NCBI RefSeq assembly: GCF_025642155.1
Contig: NZ_CP106798.1
Location: 3,038,001-3,102,000, forward strand
Direction of reading: 5' to 3'
From: Streptomyces sp. HUAS 15-9
GTDB lineage: Bacteria > Actinomycetota > Actinomycetes > Streptomycetales > Streptomycetaceae
Length of the DNA: 64,000 nucleotides
Position numbers and translations under genes: made by a program. Below the pieces are notes generated by a model that saw only the letters and a list, made by a program, of their open reading frames with translations, made no database searches and was not told the origin of the DNA. Below are positions 29,023-36,858 of this stretch, piece by piece (position 1 is the first letter of the stretch; each line of letters opens with the position of its first letter).

Positions 29023-29637
29023 TCACCGCTTGTCGGCGAACTTCCAGGCCGTGGGCAGCAGGCCCATCGCCAGGGCGGCCTTCAGGGCATCGCCGATGAG
29101 GAACGGGGTCAGGCCGTTCGCGATCGCCGCGGAGGCGGGCATGTCGGCGGCGTAGGCCAGGTAGGGGACGCCGACGGCGTAGATGATGGCCTCGCCGAGC
29201 AGCATCGTGCCCGCCGTGCGCAGTACGGAGCGGTCGGCGCCGCGGCGGGCCAGGGCTCCGACGACGGTGGAGGCCAGGATCATGCCGAGGATGTAGCCGA
29301 AGGAGACGGCACCCGCACCGGAGGTGCCGCTCGCGAACCACGGCACGCCGACGACACCCGCGAGCGCGTACAGCGCGAGGGAGAGGAAGCCGCGTCCGGC
29401 ACCGAGGGACGTACCGACGAGCAGGGCGGCGAAGGTCTGGCCGGTCACCGGCACCGGGGAGCCGGGCACCGGGACGGAGATCTGGGCCGCGAGGCCGGTG
29501 AGCGCGGCGCCGCCGACCACGAGGGCGACATCGCGCACACGGATGGGGGCACCGCCCTGCTCGAGCGAAGCCGAGAGCTTGGGGGAGGGCAGGAGGTCGG
29601 CGAGGACTGCGCCGGGGCGGGCGGTGGCGGTGCTCAT
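29023..29637 (-). CDS. bioY: BioY, substrate-binding subunit of a biotin ECF transporter
   Basis: Six-helix membrane protein that binds biotin; BioY can work alone or with an energising EcfT-EcfA module, and none is in this window. From the ATG at 29637, preceded by GGAG, it is 204 aa. It has the family's N-terminal region with VPGSPVPVTGQTFAALLVG and hydrophobic helices throughout. The stretch SPKLSASLEQGG near residue 17 is encoded by a copy of a short dispersed Streptomyces repeat and is probably an insertion relative to other BioY proteins. Confidence 0.9.
   Translation of the reverse strand: MSTATARPGAVLADLLPSPKLSASLEQGGAPIRVRDVALVVGGAALTGLAAQISVPVPGSPVPVTGQTFAALLVGTSLGAGRGFLSLALYALAGVVGVPWFASGTSGAGAVSFGYILGMILASTVVGALARRGADRSVLRTAGTMLLGEAIIYAVGVPYLAYAADMPASAAIANGLTPFLIGDALKAALAMGLLPTAWKFADKR
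29560..29588 (-). repeat. Short dispersed repeat, copy 1 (inside bioY)
   Basis: Core TCGAGCGAAGCCGAGA followed by GCTTGGGGGAGG. The same 16-base core followed by CTGGGGGAGG occurs at 49509-49543. From general knowledge, this kind of element is common in Streptomyces genomes both between and inside genes. Confidence 0.65.
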
Positions 29638-29893
29638 GGGGACTCCGCGGGTGTGGGCACGTTGGGACACCGTGACGCTATCCCGCCGCGCCGGAGTCGA
29701 TCACCGTCAGCGCTCGACAAGGGGGGAACGGGGGCTTGGTGGGCTCCACACAAATGGCGCCTGATACACCGGGTTCGGCGTGATACCGATCACTGAGGTG
29801 GGGATGGCTGGCTCACTTCGCACGCCGTGGGCCGGATTGTGGGTTCCCGCCAAAGGAATCCTACTGCTCTGGTCGGATTCACCTTCCCTGCCG

Positions 29894-29993
29894 TACGCTT
29901 CCAGCCATGGTTGCCCAGGCCCGGAACTTGACGTCGCGTCGCTATGTCGACCTGCGACGCCAGGGCACGGCCACCTGTCGCCGTCCGGTCTGA
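29894..29993 (+). CDS. Leader-peptide-like small ORF (28 aa), leaderless
   Basis: The coding part is 29907-29993. The product contains LTSRRYVDLRRQ and ends in TCRRPV. This matches the pattern of actinobacterial putative leader peptides: SRR-x-VDL core followed by a single late cysteine. A -10-like TACGCT (29894-29899) ends exactly 7 nt before the ATG, the spacing of leaderless Streptomyces transcripts; there is no ribosome site. Such peptides usually precede genes for sulphur or thiol metabolism. Here the next ORF is only a truncated regulator, so the regulated gene may be lost. I describe it from pattern recall, without a database check. Confidence 0.55.
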
Positions 29994-30057
29994 GGCGCGG
30001 TCGCGACGCGCCTCGACGTCCGAGACGTGTCGGCCCCGTTCCGAAAGACGGTCAACC

Positions 30058-30360
30058 ATGCCCCGTGCCACGGCACTCCTTCTCCCTTCCCCCATACCCC
30101 GAGCCGCCGACAGCGACCGGCGGCGGACCGGCGCCAGCCTCGTGCTGCGGTCCGTGCTGGAACACGGACCGGTGGCCCGCAGCACCATCGCCCGGCTGAC
30201 CGGGCTGTCGCCCGCGTCCGTGACGGACTGCTGCAGCTGCAAGCTGTTTGCAATAAGAGGTTCGGAGGGGACCATACCCCGAGACGCCCTGCCTCGTGAT
30301 CGTCTTCTCACCCTTCACGTGAGGCAGGCGGATGAGGGGACCGGCCCCGCGAGGACGTGA
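30058..30360 (+). pseudogene. Truncated ROK-family transcriptional regulator remnant
   Basis: The first 57 residues carry the winged helix-turn-helix of ROK regulators (VLEHGPVARSTIARLTGLSP, then ASVTD). Similarity stops at about 30228, in the middle of the DNA-binding domain; the remaining residues are Cys-rich and then charged, and the frame closes at 30360. Full ROK proteins are about 380-400 aa with a sugar-kinase-like domain, which is missing entirely. So this is a 5' fragment, probably left by a deletion or by arrival of the neighbouring carbohydrate cluster. The frame is still open from the ATG, so a short HTH peptide could be made. Confidence 0.6.
30238..30252. promoter_or_regulatory. 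Inverted repeat TGCAA-N5-TTGCA at the ROK breakpoint
   Basis: Perfect 5-bp arms around GCTGT, immediately after the point where ROK similarity ends. It resembles LacI- or ROK-type operators, which often contain TTGCAA, and may have belonged to a lost promoter region. No downstream gene on the plus strand uses it now. Confidence 0.3.
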
Positions 30361-30376
30361 CTCGTGGGGCCGGTCC
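30338..30376. terminator. Terminator after the histidine phosphatase gene
   Basis: A 16-bp stem (30338-30353 with 30361-30376, one G-T pair), 7-nt loop. It ends the minus-strand transcript from the FGGY kinase and phosphatase genes (stop at 30398) and can also end any plus-strand transcript of the ROK remnant. Confidence 0.88.
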
Positions 30377-30397
30377 TGTTCAGCGGGCCGGTCCTGG

Positions 30398-31006
30398 TCA
30401 GGGGCAGGGGACGTTGAGCGACAGCAGGGCCGTGGACCGGCCGTCGACGCGGATCTCGCTGACCGCCGCGTTGCGCAGTTGCGGGAAGACCCGGCGGTAT
30501 CCGGCCAGGGGAATGCCCAGCAGTGAGCACAGCACCAGTCGCAGCAGGGTGTTGTGGGCGACGACCAGGACGCGCCCGCCGGGGTGGGCGGCGGCGATAC
30601 GGCGCAGGGCCGCCGTGCCCCGGGCCGCGGCGGAGCGGGGGTCCTCGGCGCCGGGGAAGGGGTGGGCCACCGGATCGGCACGGAAGGCCTCCGCGGCGTC
30701 CGGGTTCTCGGCGGCGAACTCGGCGAGGGTACGGCCCTCCAGCACCCCGAAGTCGCACTCCCGCAGGCCGGGTTCGCGCCGTGCGGTGAGTCCCAGGGCG
30801 CGGCAGGCGGGCTCGGCGGTGACGATCGCCCGGGAGACGGTCGAGGTCCAGATCGCGTCGACCGGGTGCGCGGCGGCCCACCGGCCCAGCCGCTCGGCCT
30901 GTTCCCGGCCGGTGTCGGTGAGGGCGACGTCGCTGACTCCGGCGTAGCGGTTCTCGGCGTGCCAGACGGTCTGGCCGTGGCGGGCGAGGAGGAGGGTGGC
31001 GCTCAT
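30398..31006 (-). CDS. Histidine phosphatase family protein (phosphoglycerate-mutase-like)
   Basis: A 202-aa single-domain protein with the RHG motif in LLLARHGQTVWHAENRYAG, the second catalytic histidine in VVAHNTLLRL and the conserved LTDTGREQAERLG. Members are mutases or broad phosphatases acting on sugar phosphates. Its ATG overlaps the stop of the upstream FGGY kinase gene (ATGA), so the two are translated together. In this setting it could dephosphorylate a sugar or polyol phosphate from the pathway or relieve phosphate-sugar stress. The family is broad and substrate cannot be read from sequence. Confidence 0.85.
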   Translation of the reverse strand: MSATLLLARHGQTVWHAENRYAGVSDVALTDTGREQAERLGRWAAAHPVDAIWTSTVSRAIVTAEPACRALGLTARREPGLRECDFGVLEGRTLAEFAAENPDAAEAFRADPVAHPFPGAEDPRSAAARGTAALRRIAAAHPGGRVLVVAHNTLLRLVLCSLLGIPLAGYRRVFPQLRNAAVSEIRVDGRSTALLSLNVPCP

Positions 31007-32448
31007 GAGTGTGCAGTATCGGCGTCGATGCGGCTCCGCGCATGCGCCGCGACCGGCGCGGGCAGCCAGCCCCTCGACTCCAGCGCGTCGAGGAGGCAGG
31101 CGTAGGGCTCGGTGAAGCGGGCCGTGCGGTCGGGGCGGGGTTCGACGACGGTACGGATGCGGACCATGCGGCCCGCGGCGTCCGCGAGGGTGTGCGCCGC
31201 GCCGGTGCCGTGGGCGGCCAACGCGGCCATTCCCAGGGCCGGTTCGGTCTGTTCGGGTACGCGGGCCGGGCGGGCCAGGATGTCGGCGCGCAGCTGGTTC
31301 CAGTAGGCGCTGCGGGCCGCTCCGCCGGTGAAGGCGAGGGGGCCGTCGAGCGGGGCGCCGAGATGGTGCAGACAGTCCAGGCAAAGGCGTTCGGTCAGGG
31401 CCACTCCCTGGAGGAGGGCGGCCCAGTGGTCGGCGTCCGACACGGGTTCGCCCAGGAGGAGGGCGGTGGCGTCGGGGGCCCGGAAGGGAAAGCGTTCGCC
31501 CCGCGACACCAGGGGGTACGCGAGCGCACCCGACGGCTCGAAGGCGGCGGCCGCGGCGTCCAGCGCGGCCGGGTCGGCGTCCGGGAAGCGGACCGTCAAG
31601 GCCCCGGCGCCGACGCTGGACGCACCTCCGGGCAGCCAGCTGCCGTCCGGTGCACGGTGGTTGTAGACCACGCCCGCCGTGTCGCGGACGGGCACCGAGG
31701 AGGCGCCCTTGAGGACGAGCGTCGTGCCGAGCACCGAGTTCCAGGCGCCCTCGCTCAGCGCGCCCGACGCGATCTGTGCCGCGCAGCCGTCGGTCATGCC
31801 GGCGATGACGGGCGTGCCGGCCGGAATCCCGGTGGCCTCGGCGGCGGACGGACAGACCTCGCCAAGACGGGTACCGGGCCGGACGACGTCGGGGAGCGCG
31901 TCCGCCGGAACACCGGTGCCGTCCGGCCAGACGTCGCGCTCGACGTCGTACGCCGTCTTGAGCGCATGGCTGGAATCGGTCGGGACCGTATGCCCGACCA
32001 GACGTGCGTTGATCACGTCCGGCTGATGGGTGACCCGGCCGGGGCCGTGGGCAGCGAGCAGCCACAGTGCCTTCGGCAGCGCCCAGGTGTCCTGCACCGC
32101 GAGCCCCGCCCTCCGCAGCCGCGCCGCCTCCGCCCCGGCCCGCCCGTCGTCGTACATCAGCGCCGGACTCACCGGCCGTCCCGCCGCATCCGTCAGCAGT
32201 ACGGTCCCCGAGGTCCCGCACACCGCGACCCCGCCCACCCGGTGCCCGCCCCGCAAGGCGCCCCGGGAGGCGGCGCACACCCCGGCCCACCACTGGCCGG
32301 GATCCTGCTCGTGCCGCACCCCCTCCCGCCGCCCGCGCAGCTCGGCCGAGCCACGGCCCAGGACCCTGCCGTCGGCGGTGACGAGCAGCGCGCGGACGCC
32401 CTGTGTCCCCAGGTCGATCCCCAGCCATGCCGCGCCCTCGGACCTCAT
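31003..32448 (-). CDS. FGGY-family carbohydrate kinase (1 of 2 in the cluster)
   Basis: A 481-aa ATP-dependent sugar or polyol kinase. The N-terminal phosphate loop is GIDLGTQGVRALL, a catalytic-type aspartate lies in IAGMTDGCAAQ, and the C-terminal domain has FTGGAARSAYWNQL. The best-known relatives are xylulokinase, glycerol kinase and L-ribulokinase. The ATG at 32448 follows GGGAGG at ideal spacing; longer frames up to 32610 cross the shared promoter region. It leads the minus-strand arm, divergent from the transporter operon. It differs clearly from the second kinase at 39777, so the two likely have different substrates. Confidence 0.88.
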   Translation of the reverse strand: MRSEGAAWLGIDLGTQGVRALLVTADGRVLGRGSAELRGRREGVRHEQDPGQWWAGVCAASRGALRGGHRVGGVAVCGTSGTVLLTDAAGRPVSPALMYDDGRAGAEAARLRRAGLAVQDTWALPKALWLLAAHGPGRVTHQPDVINARLVGHTVPTDSSHALKTAYDVERDVWPDGTGVPADALPDVVRPGTRLGEVCPSAAEATGIPAGTPVIAGMTDGCAAQIASGALSEGAWNSVLGTTLVLKGASSVPVRDTAGVVYNHRAPDGSWLPGGASSVGAGALTVRFPDADPAALDAAAAAFEPSGALAYPLVSRGERFPFRAPDATALLLGEPVSDADHWAALLQGVALTERLCLDCLHHLGAPLDGPLAFTGGAARSAYWNQLRADILARPARVPEQTEPALGMAALAAHGTGAAHTLADAAGRMVRIRTVVEPRPDRTARFTEPYACLLDALESRGWLPAPVAAHARSRIDADTAHS

Positions 32449-32558
32449 CCGGACCTCCCACATATCGCGTTGCGCGCTGTGAACTTCCCACTCTGCACCG
32501 ATATTTCGTCCTGCACGAGGGATTGACGACCCTCCCCGACCGTTACACCCTCTGTTAG

Positions 32559-32570
32559 CGAGTCGACTCG
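32559..32570. promoter_or_regulatory. Perfect palindrome in the divergent kinase/transporter promoter
   Basis: CGAGTCGACTCG is a perfect 12-bp palindrome flanked by GTTA at 32554-32557 and GTTAAC at 32575-32580. It lies 42 bp before the binding-protein start and about 110 bp before the kinase start, a natural place for the DeoR regulator encoded at 36855. The operator role is inferred. Confidence 0.45.
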
Positions 32571-32612
32571 ACGTGTTAACCCGACCGGCCCCGACCCCCA
32601 CGGAGGTCACGG

Positions 32613-34037
32613 ATGGACAGGCACGCGCACGACCGCCGACGCTTCCTCGCCCTCGGCGCGGCCACCGCCGCGGCCCCGCTGCTCACGGCCTGCGGTGCCG
32701 GATTCGGCGGCGGCGACGACAAGAAGGGCGACGGCTCCGCCGCCGACGACGTCACCGGGTCGTTCGACTGGAAGCGCGAGCGAGGCAGGACCGTGAAGGC
32801 GCTGCTCAACAAGCACCCGTACACGGACGCCCTGATCGCCGACCTGAAGTCGTTCACCGCGAAGACCGGCATCGAGGTCGAGTACGACGTCTTCCCCGAG
32901 GACAACTACTTCGACAAGCTCACCGTCGACCTCTCCAGCGGGCGGGCCTCGTACGACGTCTTCATGCTCGGCGCGTACATGGTGTGGCAGTACGGGCCGC
33001 CGGGCTGGCTGGAGGACCTCGGCCCGTGGATGCGCAACTCCTCGGCCACCGGGGAGGAATGGGACCAGGCCGACTTCTTCCCGAACCTCCTCCAGGCCGA
33101 CCAGTGGTCGCTGAAGGCGGGCGCCCCGCTCGGGCAGGGCGGCCAGTACGCGCTGCCCTGGGGCTGGGAGACGAACGTCGTCGCCTACAACACCGAGGTG
33201 TTCGGAAAGCTGGGGCTCAAACCCGCCGAGACCTTCGACGAGTTGCGCGAACTCGCCGGGGTGGTCAAGAGGAAGGCACCGGGTGCCGGTTTCGACGGGA
33301 TGTACGGGATCGCCGTACGCGGCTCACGGAGCTGGGCCACCATCCACCCCGGCTTCATGACCATGTACGCCCGCAACGGCCTCCATGACTTCACGGTCTC
33401 CGGCGAGAAGCTCACACCCGCCATGAACACCCCGAAGGCCATCGCGTTCACCCGGGACTGGGCGGGCATGGTCAAGCAGGGCGGGCCGCCGTCCTGGACG
33501 TCGTACACCTGGTACCAGTGCTCCAGCGACCTCGGCGCGAAGAAGGCCGGGATGCTGTTCGACGCCGACACGGCCGCCTACTTCCAGGCCGTGAAGGGCG
33601 CCAGCCCCGCGTCCGGGAAGATCGCCTTCCACCCCGGCCCCAAGGGTCCGGACGGGTCGCTGGCCACCAACATGTGGATCTGGTCGCTCGGCATGAACGC
33701 CAGGAGCAAGCGGAAGAGCGCCGCCTGGCTGTTCCTGCAGTGGGCCACGGGCAAGGAGCACCTGCGCAAGGGGGCGATCACGTACAACCACATCGACCCG
33801 GTGCGGAAGTCCATCAGCCAGGACGGCGCCTACAAGGACAAGATGAGGCACCTGCCCGGCTTCATCGAGACCTTCGAGACGGTCGTCGACCAGACGAAGA
33901 TCCAGTTCACCCCGCAGGCCCAGTTCTTCGACGCCACCACCAGCTGGGCCGCGGCTCTCCAGGAGATCTACGGCGGAAAGAGCGCAAAGTCCGTGCTCAA
34001 CGGGCTGGCCGGTGATCTCGCGTCCAAGGTGGGTTGA
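32613..34037 (+). CDS. ABC transporter sugar-binding lipoprotein (Tat-exported)
   Basis: Extracellular solute-binding protein, 474 aa, of the carbohydrate (family 1) type. It captures the substrate outside the membrane for the two permeases that follow. The signal has a twin-arginine motif DRRRFLALG and a lipobox LTAC, so it is probably exported folded by Tat and lipidated. An acidic Gly/Asp/Lys linker precedes the mature domain. The ATG at 32613 follows GGAGG. It ends 6 bp before the first permease. The sequence alone does not identify the ligand. Confidence 0.92.
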   Translation: MDRHAHDRRRFLALGAATAAAPLLTACGAGFGGGDDKKGDGSAADDVTGSFDWKRERGRTVKALLNKHPYTDALIADLKSFTAKTGIEVEYDVFPEDNYFDKLTVDLSSGRASYDVFMLGAYMVWQYGPPGWLEDLGPWMRNSSATGEEWDQADFFPNLLQADQWSLKAGAPLGQGGQYALPWGWETNVVAYNTEVFGKLGLKPAETFDELRELAGVVKRKAPGAGFDGMYGIAVRGSRSWATIHPGFMTMYARNGLHDFTVSGEKLTPAMNTPKAIAFTRDWAGMVKQGGPPSWTSYTWYQCSSDLGAKKAGMLFDADTAAYFQAVKGASPASGKIAFHPGPKGPDGSLATNMWIWSLGMNARSKRKSAAWLFLQWATGKEHLRKGAITYNHIDPVRKSISQDGAYKDKMRHLPGFIETFETVVDQTKIQFTPQAQFFDATTSWAAALQEIYGGKSAKSVLNGLAGDLASKVG

Positions 34038-34043
34038 GCGGCG

Positions 34044-34940
34044 ATGGGTTGGCGGCTCGCCCTGCGCCCGTACCTCCTGATCGTCCCCGCGCTGCTGCTC
34101 ACCTGCGGGATCCTCTACCCGTTCGGGCTCGGGCTGTACTACACGCTGTTCGACTTCTCGGCGAGCAAACCGCAGCCGGACATGGTCCGGTTCCACAACT
34201 ACGAGACCGTCTTCGCCCAGGACGCCTTCTGGAACTCGGCGTGGGTGACCGTGCTGTACGCGGTCGGCGCGGCCGCCGTCGAGACCGTGCTCGGGGTCGC
34301 CGTCGCCCTGCTGCTGCACCGCTCCTCGCTCGTCGGCCGGATCCTGGAGAAGATCCTGATCCTGCCCCTGATGATCGCTCCTGTGATCGCGGCGATCATC
34401 TGGAAACTGATGCTCCAGCCGTCCGTCGGGGTGATCAACCACCTGCTGAAACCCTTCGGTCTCGGCGGGGTCCAGTGGACCGACACCCCGACGGGCGCAC
34501 TGCTGTCGTCGATCGCCGTGGACGTCTGGGTCTACACCCCGTTCGTGGCGATCCTCGCCCTCGCCGGCCTGCGGTCGCTGCCCGCCTCCCCGTTCGAGGC
34601 GGCGGCCGTGGACGGCGCGGGCTGGTGGTACACCTTCCGGCGGCTGACCCTGCCGATGCTGTGGCCGTACGTACTCGTCGCGGTGATCTTCCGGTTCATG
34701 GACTCGTTGAAGGTGTTCGACATCATCTACGCCCTGACGGAAGGCGGACCGGGCGACTCGACCGTGGTCCTCCAGATCCGGGCGTACCTGGAGGCGATCC
34801 GCTTCCAGCGCTACAGCTTCGGGATCAGCTACACGATCGTGCTGTGGGCCGTGGTGTACCTGGCGGCGATGGTGCTGGTGCGCCATCTGGGCCGGATCCA
34901 GCGCAAGGCGGCGGAGGTGACGGAGGTGGCGGCCCGATGA
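34044..34940 (+). CDS. ABC sugar transporter permease (MalF/UgpA type)
   Basis: A 298-aa membrane subunit with six helices. It carries the EAA loop that contacts the ATPase: EAAAVDGAGWWYTFRRLTLP near residue 190. N-terminal segment RPYLLIVPALLLTCGILYPF is typical of MalF-type subunits. It is 6 bp after the binding protein and its TGA overlaps the ATG of the second permease, so expression is coupled. The two permeases differ, as usual for carbohydrate importers. Confidence 0.93.
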   Translation: MGWRLALRPYLLIVPALLLTCGILYPFGLGLYYTLFDFSASKPQPDMVRFHNYETVFAQDAFWNSAWVTVLYAVGAAAVETVLGVAVALLLHRSSLVGRILEKILILPLMIAPVIAAIIWKLMLQPSVGVINHLLKPFGLGGVQWTDTPTGALLSSIAVDVWVYTPFVAILALAGLRSLPASPFEAAAVDGAGWWYTFRRLTLPMLWPYVLVAVIFRFMDSLKVFDIIYALTEGGPGDSTVVLQIRAYLEAIRFQRYSFGISYTIVLWAVVYLAAMVLVRHLGRIQRKAAEVTEVAAR

Positions 34941-35761
34941 AGCACCGCTGGCCGGGATGGCTGGCCGACGCGGCCCTCGTCCTCTACTTCGTCTTCGCGC
35001 TCTTCCCCGTCGCCTGGATGGTGATCCTCTCCCTGAAGCCCGCGGACCAGCTCTTCAGCACGTACTTCTCCTTCACCCCGACCCTCGACTCCTACCGGAC
35101 GGTGCTCGGCGACAGCGAGGGCATCCCCTTCACCCGCTTCTTCGTCAACAGCCTGGTCGTGTCCCTGGGCGCGGTCGCGCTGTCCCTCGTGGTCGGGCTG
35201 CCGGCCGCGTACGCCTCGGCGCGCTGGCGGTTCAAGGGCTCCGAGAACCTGATGTTCACGCTGCTGTCGTTCCGGTTCGCGCCCGAACTCACCGTGATCA
35301 TCCCGCTGTTCGTGCTGTACCAGAAGCTCGGGCTGTTCGACACCTACGTCGGCATGGTGTGGGTGCTGCAACTGGTCACCCTGCCTCTGATCGTATGGAT
35401 CATGCGGTCGTACTTCGCCGACCTCACCCCGGAGCTGGAGCAGGCGGCGCTGCTCGACGGCTACACCCGCAAACAGGCCTTCTTCAAGGTGGCGCTGCCA
35501 CTGGTCAAGCCCGGGATCGCGGCCGTGTCGCTGCTGGCCTTCATCTTCGCCTGGAACAACTTCGTCTTCCCGCTCATCCTCACCTCCAACGAGGCCCAGA
35601 CCGTGACCGTGGGCGCGCTGTCCTTCCTCGGCGGCGACCGGCCCAAGTACAACCTCACGGCCGCGGCCGCGCTGGTGTCCGTCGTACCGCCGCTGCTGCT
35701 CGCCCTCACCATCCAGCGGTATCTGGTGCGGGGCCTGTCCTTCGGGGCGGTCAAGTCGTGA
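34937..35761 (+). CDS. ABC sugar transporter permease (MalG/UgpE type)
   Basis: A 274-aa membrane subunit. It begins at the ATG at 34937 that overlaps the previous stop (ATGA). Six helices and the EAA loop EQAALLDGYTRKQAFFKVAL near residue 170 are visible. The C-terminal LVRGLSFGAVKS is the usual MalG-type end. The stop overlaps the GTG of the first ATPase gene. It pairs with the upstream permease to form the channel. Confidence 0.93.
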   Translation: MKHRWPGWLADAALVLYFVFALFPVAWMVILSLKPADQLFSTYFSFTPTLDSYRTVLGDSEGIPFTRFFVNSLVVSLGAVALSLVVGLPAAYASARWRFKGSENLMFTLLSFRFAPELTVIIPLFVLYQKLGLFDTYVGMVWVLQLVTLPLIVWIMRSYFADLTPELEQAALLDGYTRKQAFFKVALPLVKPGIAAVSLLAFIFAWNNFVFPLILTSNEAQTVTVGALSFLGGDRPKYNLTAAAALVSVVPPLLLALTIQRYLVRGLSFGAVKS

Positions 35762-36858
35762 GCACGGTGATCGGACTGTGGGGAGTGCGCAAGGCGTTCG
35801 GCAAGGTCACCGCGCTCGACGGACTCGAACTCGCCGTGCGGGAAGGCGAGTTCTTCTGCCTCCTGGGTCCGTCGGGCGCGGGCAAGACGACGACTCTGAA
35901 GACCGTCGCCGGACTCGAACCGCCCGACTCCGGCACGGTCGAGATCGACGGCAGGGACATGCGCGGGGTGGAGCCGTACGACCGTGGCGTGGCCATGTGC
36001 TTCGAGAGCTATGCGCTCTATCCGCACCGCTCGGCGTACGACAACCTGGTCTCGCCGCTGCGCTCGCCCCGGTACCGGCTGCCCGCCGCCGAGGCACGCG
36101 AGCGGGTCGGCGCCGTCGCCGAACTCCTCGGCATCAGCGGTCTGCTGGACCGTCCGGTGGGCCAGTTGTCGAACGGGCAGCGGCAGCGCGTCGCCCTCGG
36201 CCGGGTGCTGGTCCGCCCGGCCCGCGCCTTCCTCCTAGACGAGCCCCTCTCCCACCTCGACGCCAAGCTGCGCCAGCAGATGCGGGCCGAGCTGAAGGCG
36301 ATCGGCGCGGTGCGGCGCACGACCACGCTGTACGTCACCCACGATTCCGTCGAGGCGCTGGCGCTCGGGGACCGGATCGGGGTGATCCGGGACGGGCGGA
36401 TCGTGCAGACGGGCACCCGGGAGGACATCTGGTACCGGCCGTGCGACACGGAGGTCGCGCGGGCCTTCGGGCGGCCCCGGATCAATCTGCTGCCGGGGAC
36501 GGTGACGGCCGACGGGGGCTTCCGGTCGGCGGACGGGAAGGTCGAACTGCCGCTGCGGGAGCGGGCTCCGGTGGGCGCCGACGTTCTGGTCGGCCTGCGC
36601 CCCCGGGACATCGCGCTGGGCGGGGAGGGGCACGAGCTCACCGGCACCGTCTATGTCACCGAGGTGCTCGGACGCGCCGTCGAGGTCGCCGTACGGCTCG
36701 GCGGGCAGCGTCTGTCGCTCGTCGCGCCCCGCAGCGCGGCCGCGCGACTGCGTCCCGACGACCCGGTACGGCTCACCGTAAGGCCTGAGAACCTGCTGCT
36801 GTTCGAGGCCGACGGGCCCACGGGCCCAGGACGACGGATCGGGAAGAGCGTGCGATGA
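35758..36858 (+). CDS. ABC transporter ATP-binding protein 1 (MalK/UgpC type)
   Basis: A 366-aa ATPase with an N-terminal nucleotide-binding domain and a C-terminal TOBE/OB regulatory domain. Motifs: Walker A GPSGAGKTT, signature LSNGQRQR (usual LSGGQ), Walker B FLLDEPLSHLD, H-loop VTHDSVEA. At the Q-loop the usual Gln of FQNYALYPH is Glu here (CFESYALYPH). The GTG start overlaps the previous stop. With ATPase 2 it would form a heterodimer, as in glycerol- and erythritol-type ABC importers that carry two different ATPases. Confidence 0.92.
   Translation: MSTVIGLWGVRKAFGKVTALDGLELAVREGEFFCLLGPSGAGKTTTLKTVAGLEPPDSGTVEIDGRDMRGVEPYDRGVAMCFESYALYPHRSAYDNLVSPLRSPRYRLPAAEARERVGAVAELLGISGLLDRPVGQLSNGQRQRVALGRVLVRPARAFLLDEPLSHLDAKLRQQMRAELKAIGAVRRTTTLYVTHDSVEALALGDRIGVIRDGRIVQTGTREDIWYRPCDTEVARAFGRPRINLLPGTVTADGGFRSADGKVELPLRERAPVGADVLVGLRPRDIALGGEGHELTGTVYVTEVLGRAVEVAVRLGGQRLSLVAPRSAAARLRPDDPVRLTVRPENLLLFEADGPTGPGRRIGKSVR

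Noticed and set aside
29638-29893. Possible biotin-related riboswitch or BirA box upstream of bioY
   Set aside because: No matching structure or palindrome recognised.
30090-30285. Direct repeat CATACCCCGAG at about 30096 and 30273 as target-site duplication
   Set aside because: Only 11 bases, about 180 bp apart, and the intervening DNA is mostly ROK coding sequence rather than an inserted element.
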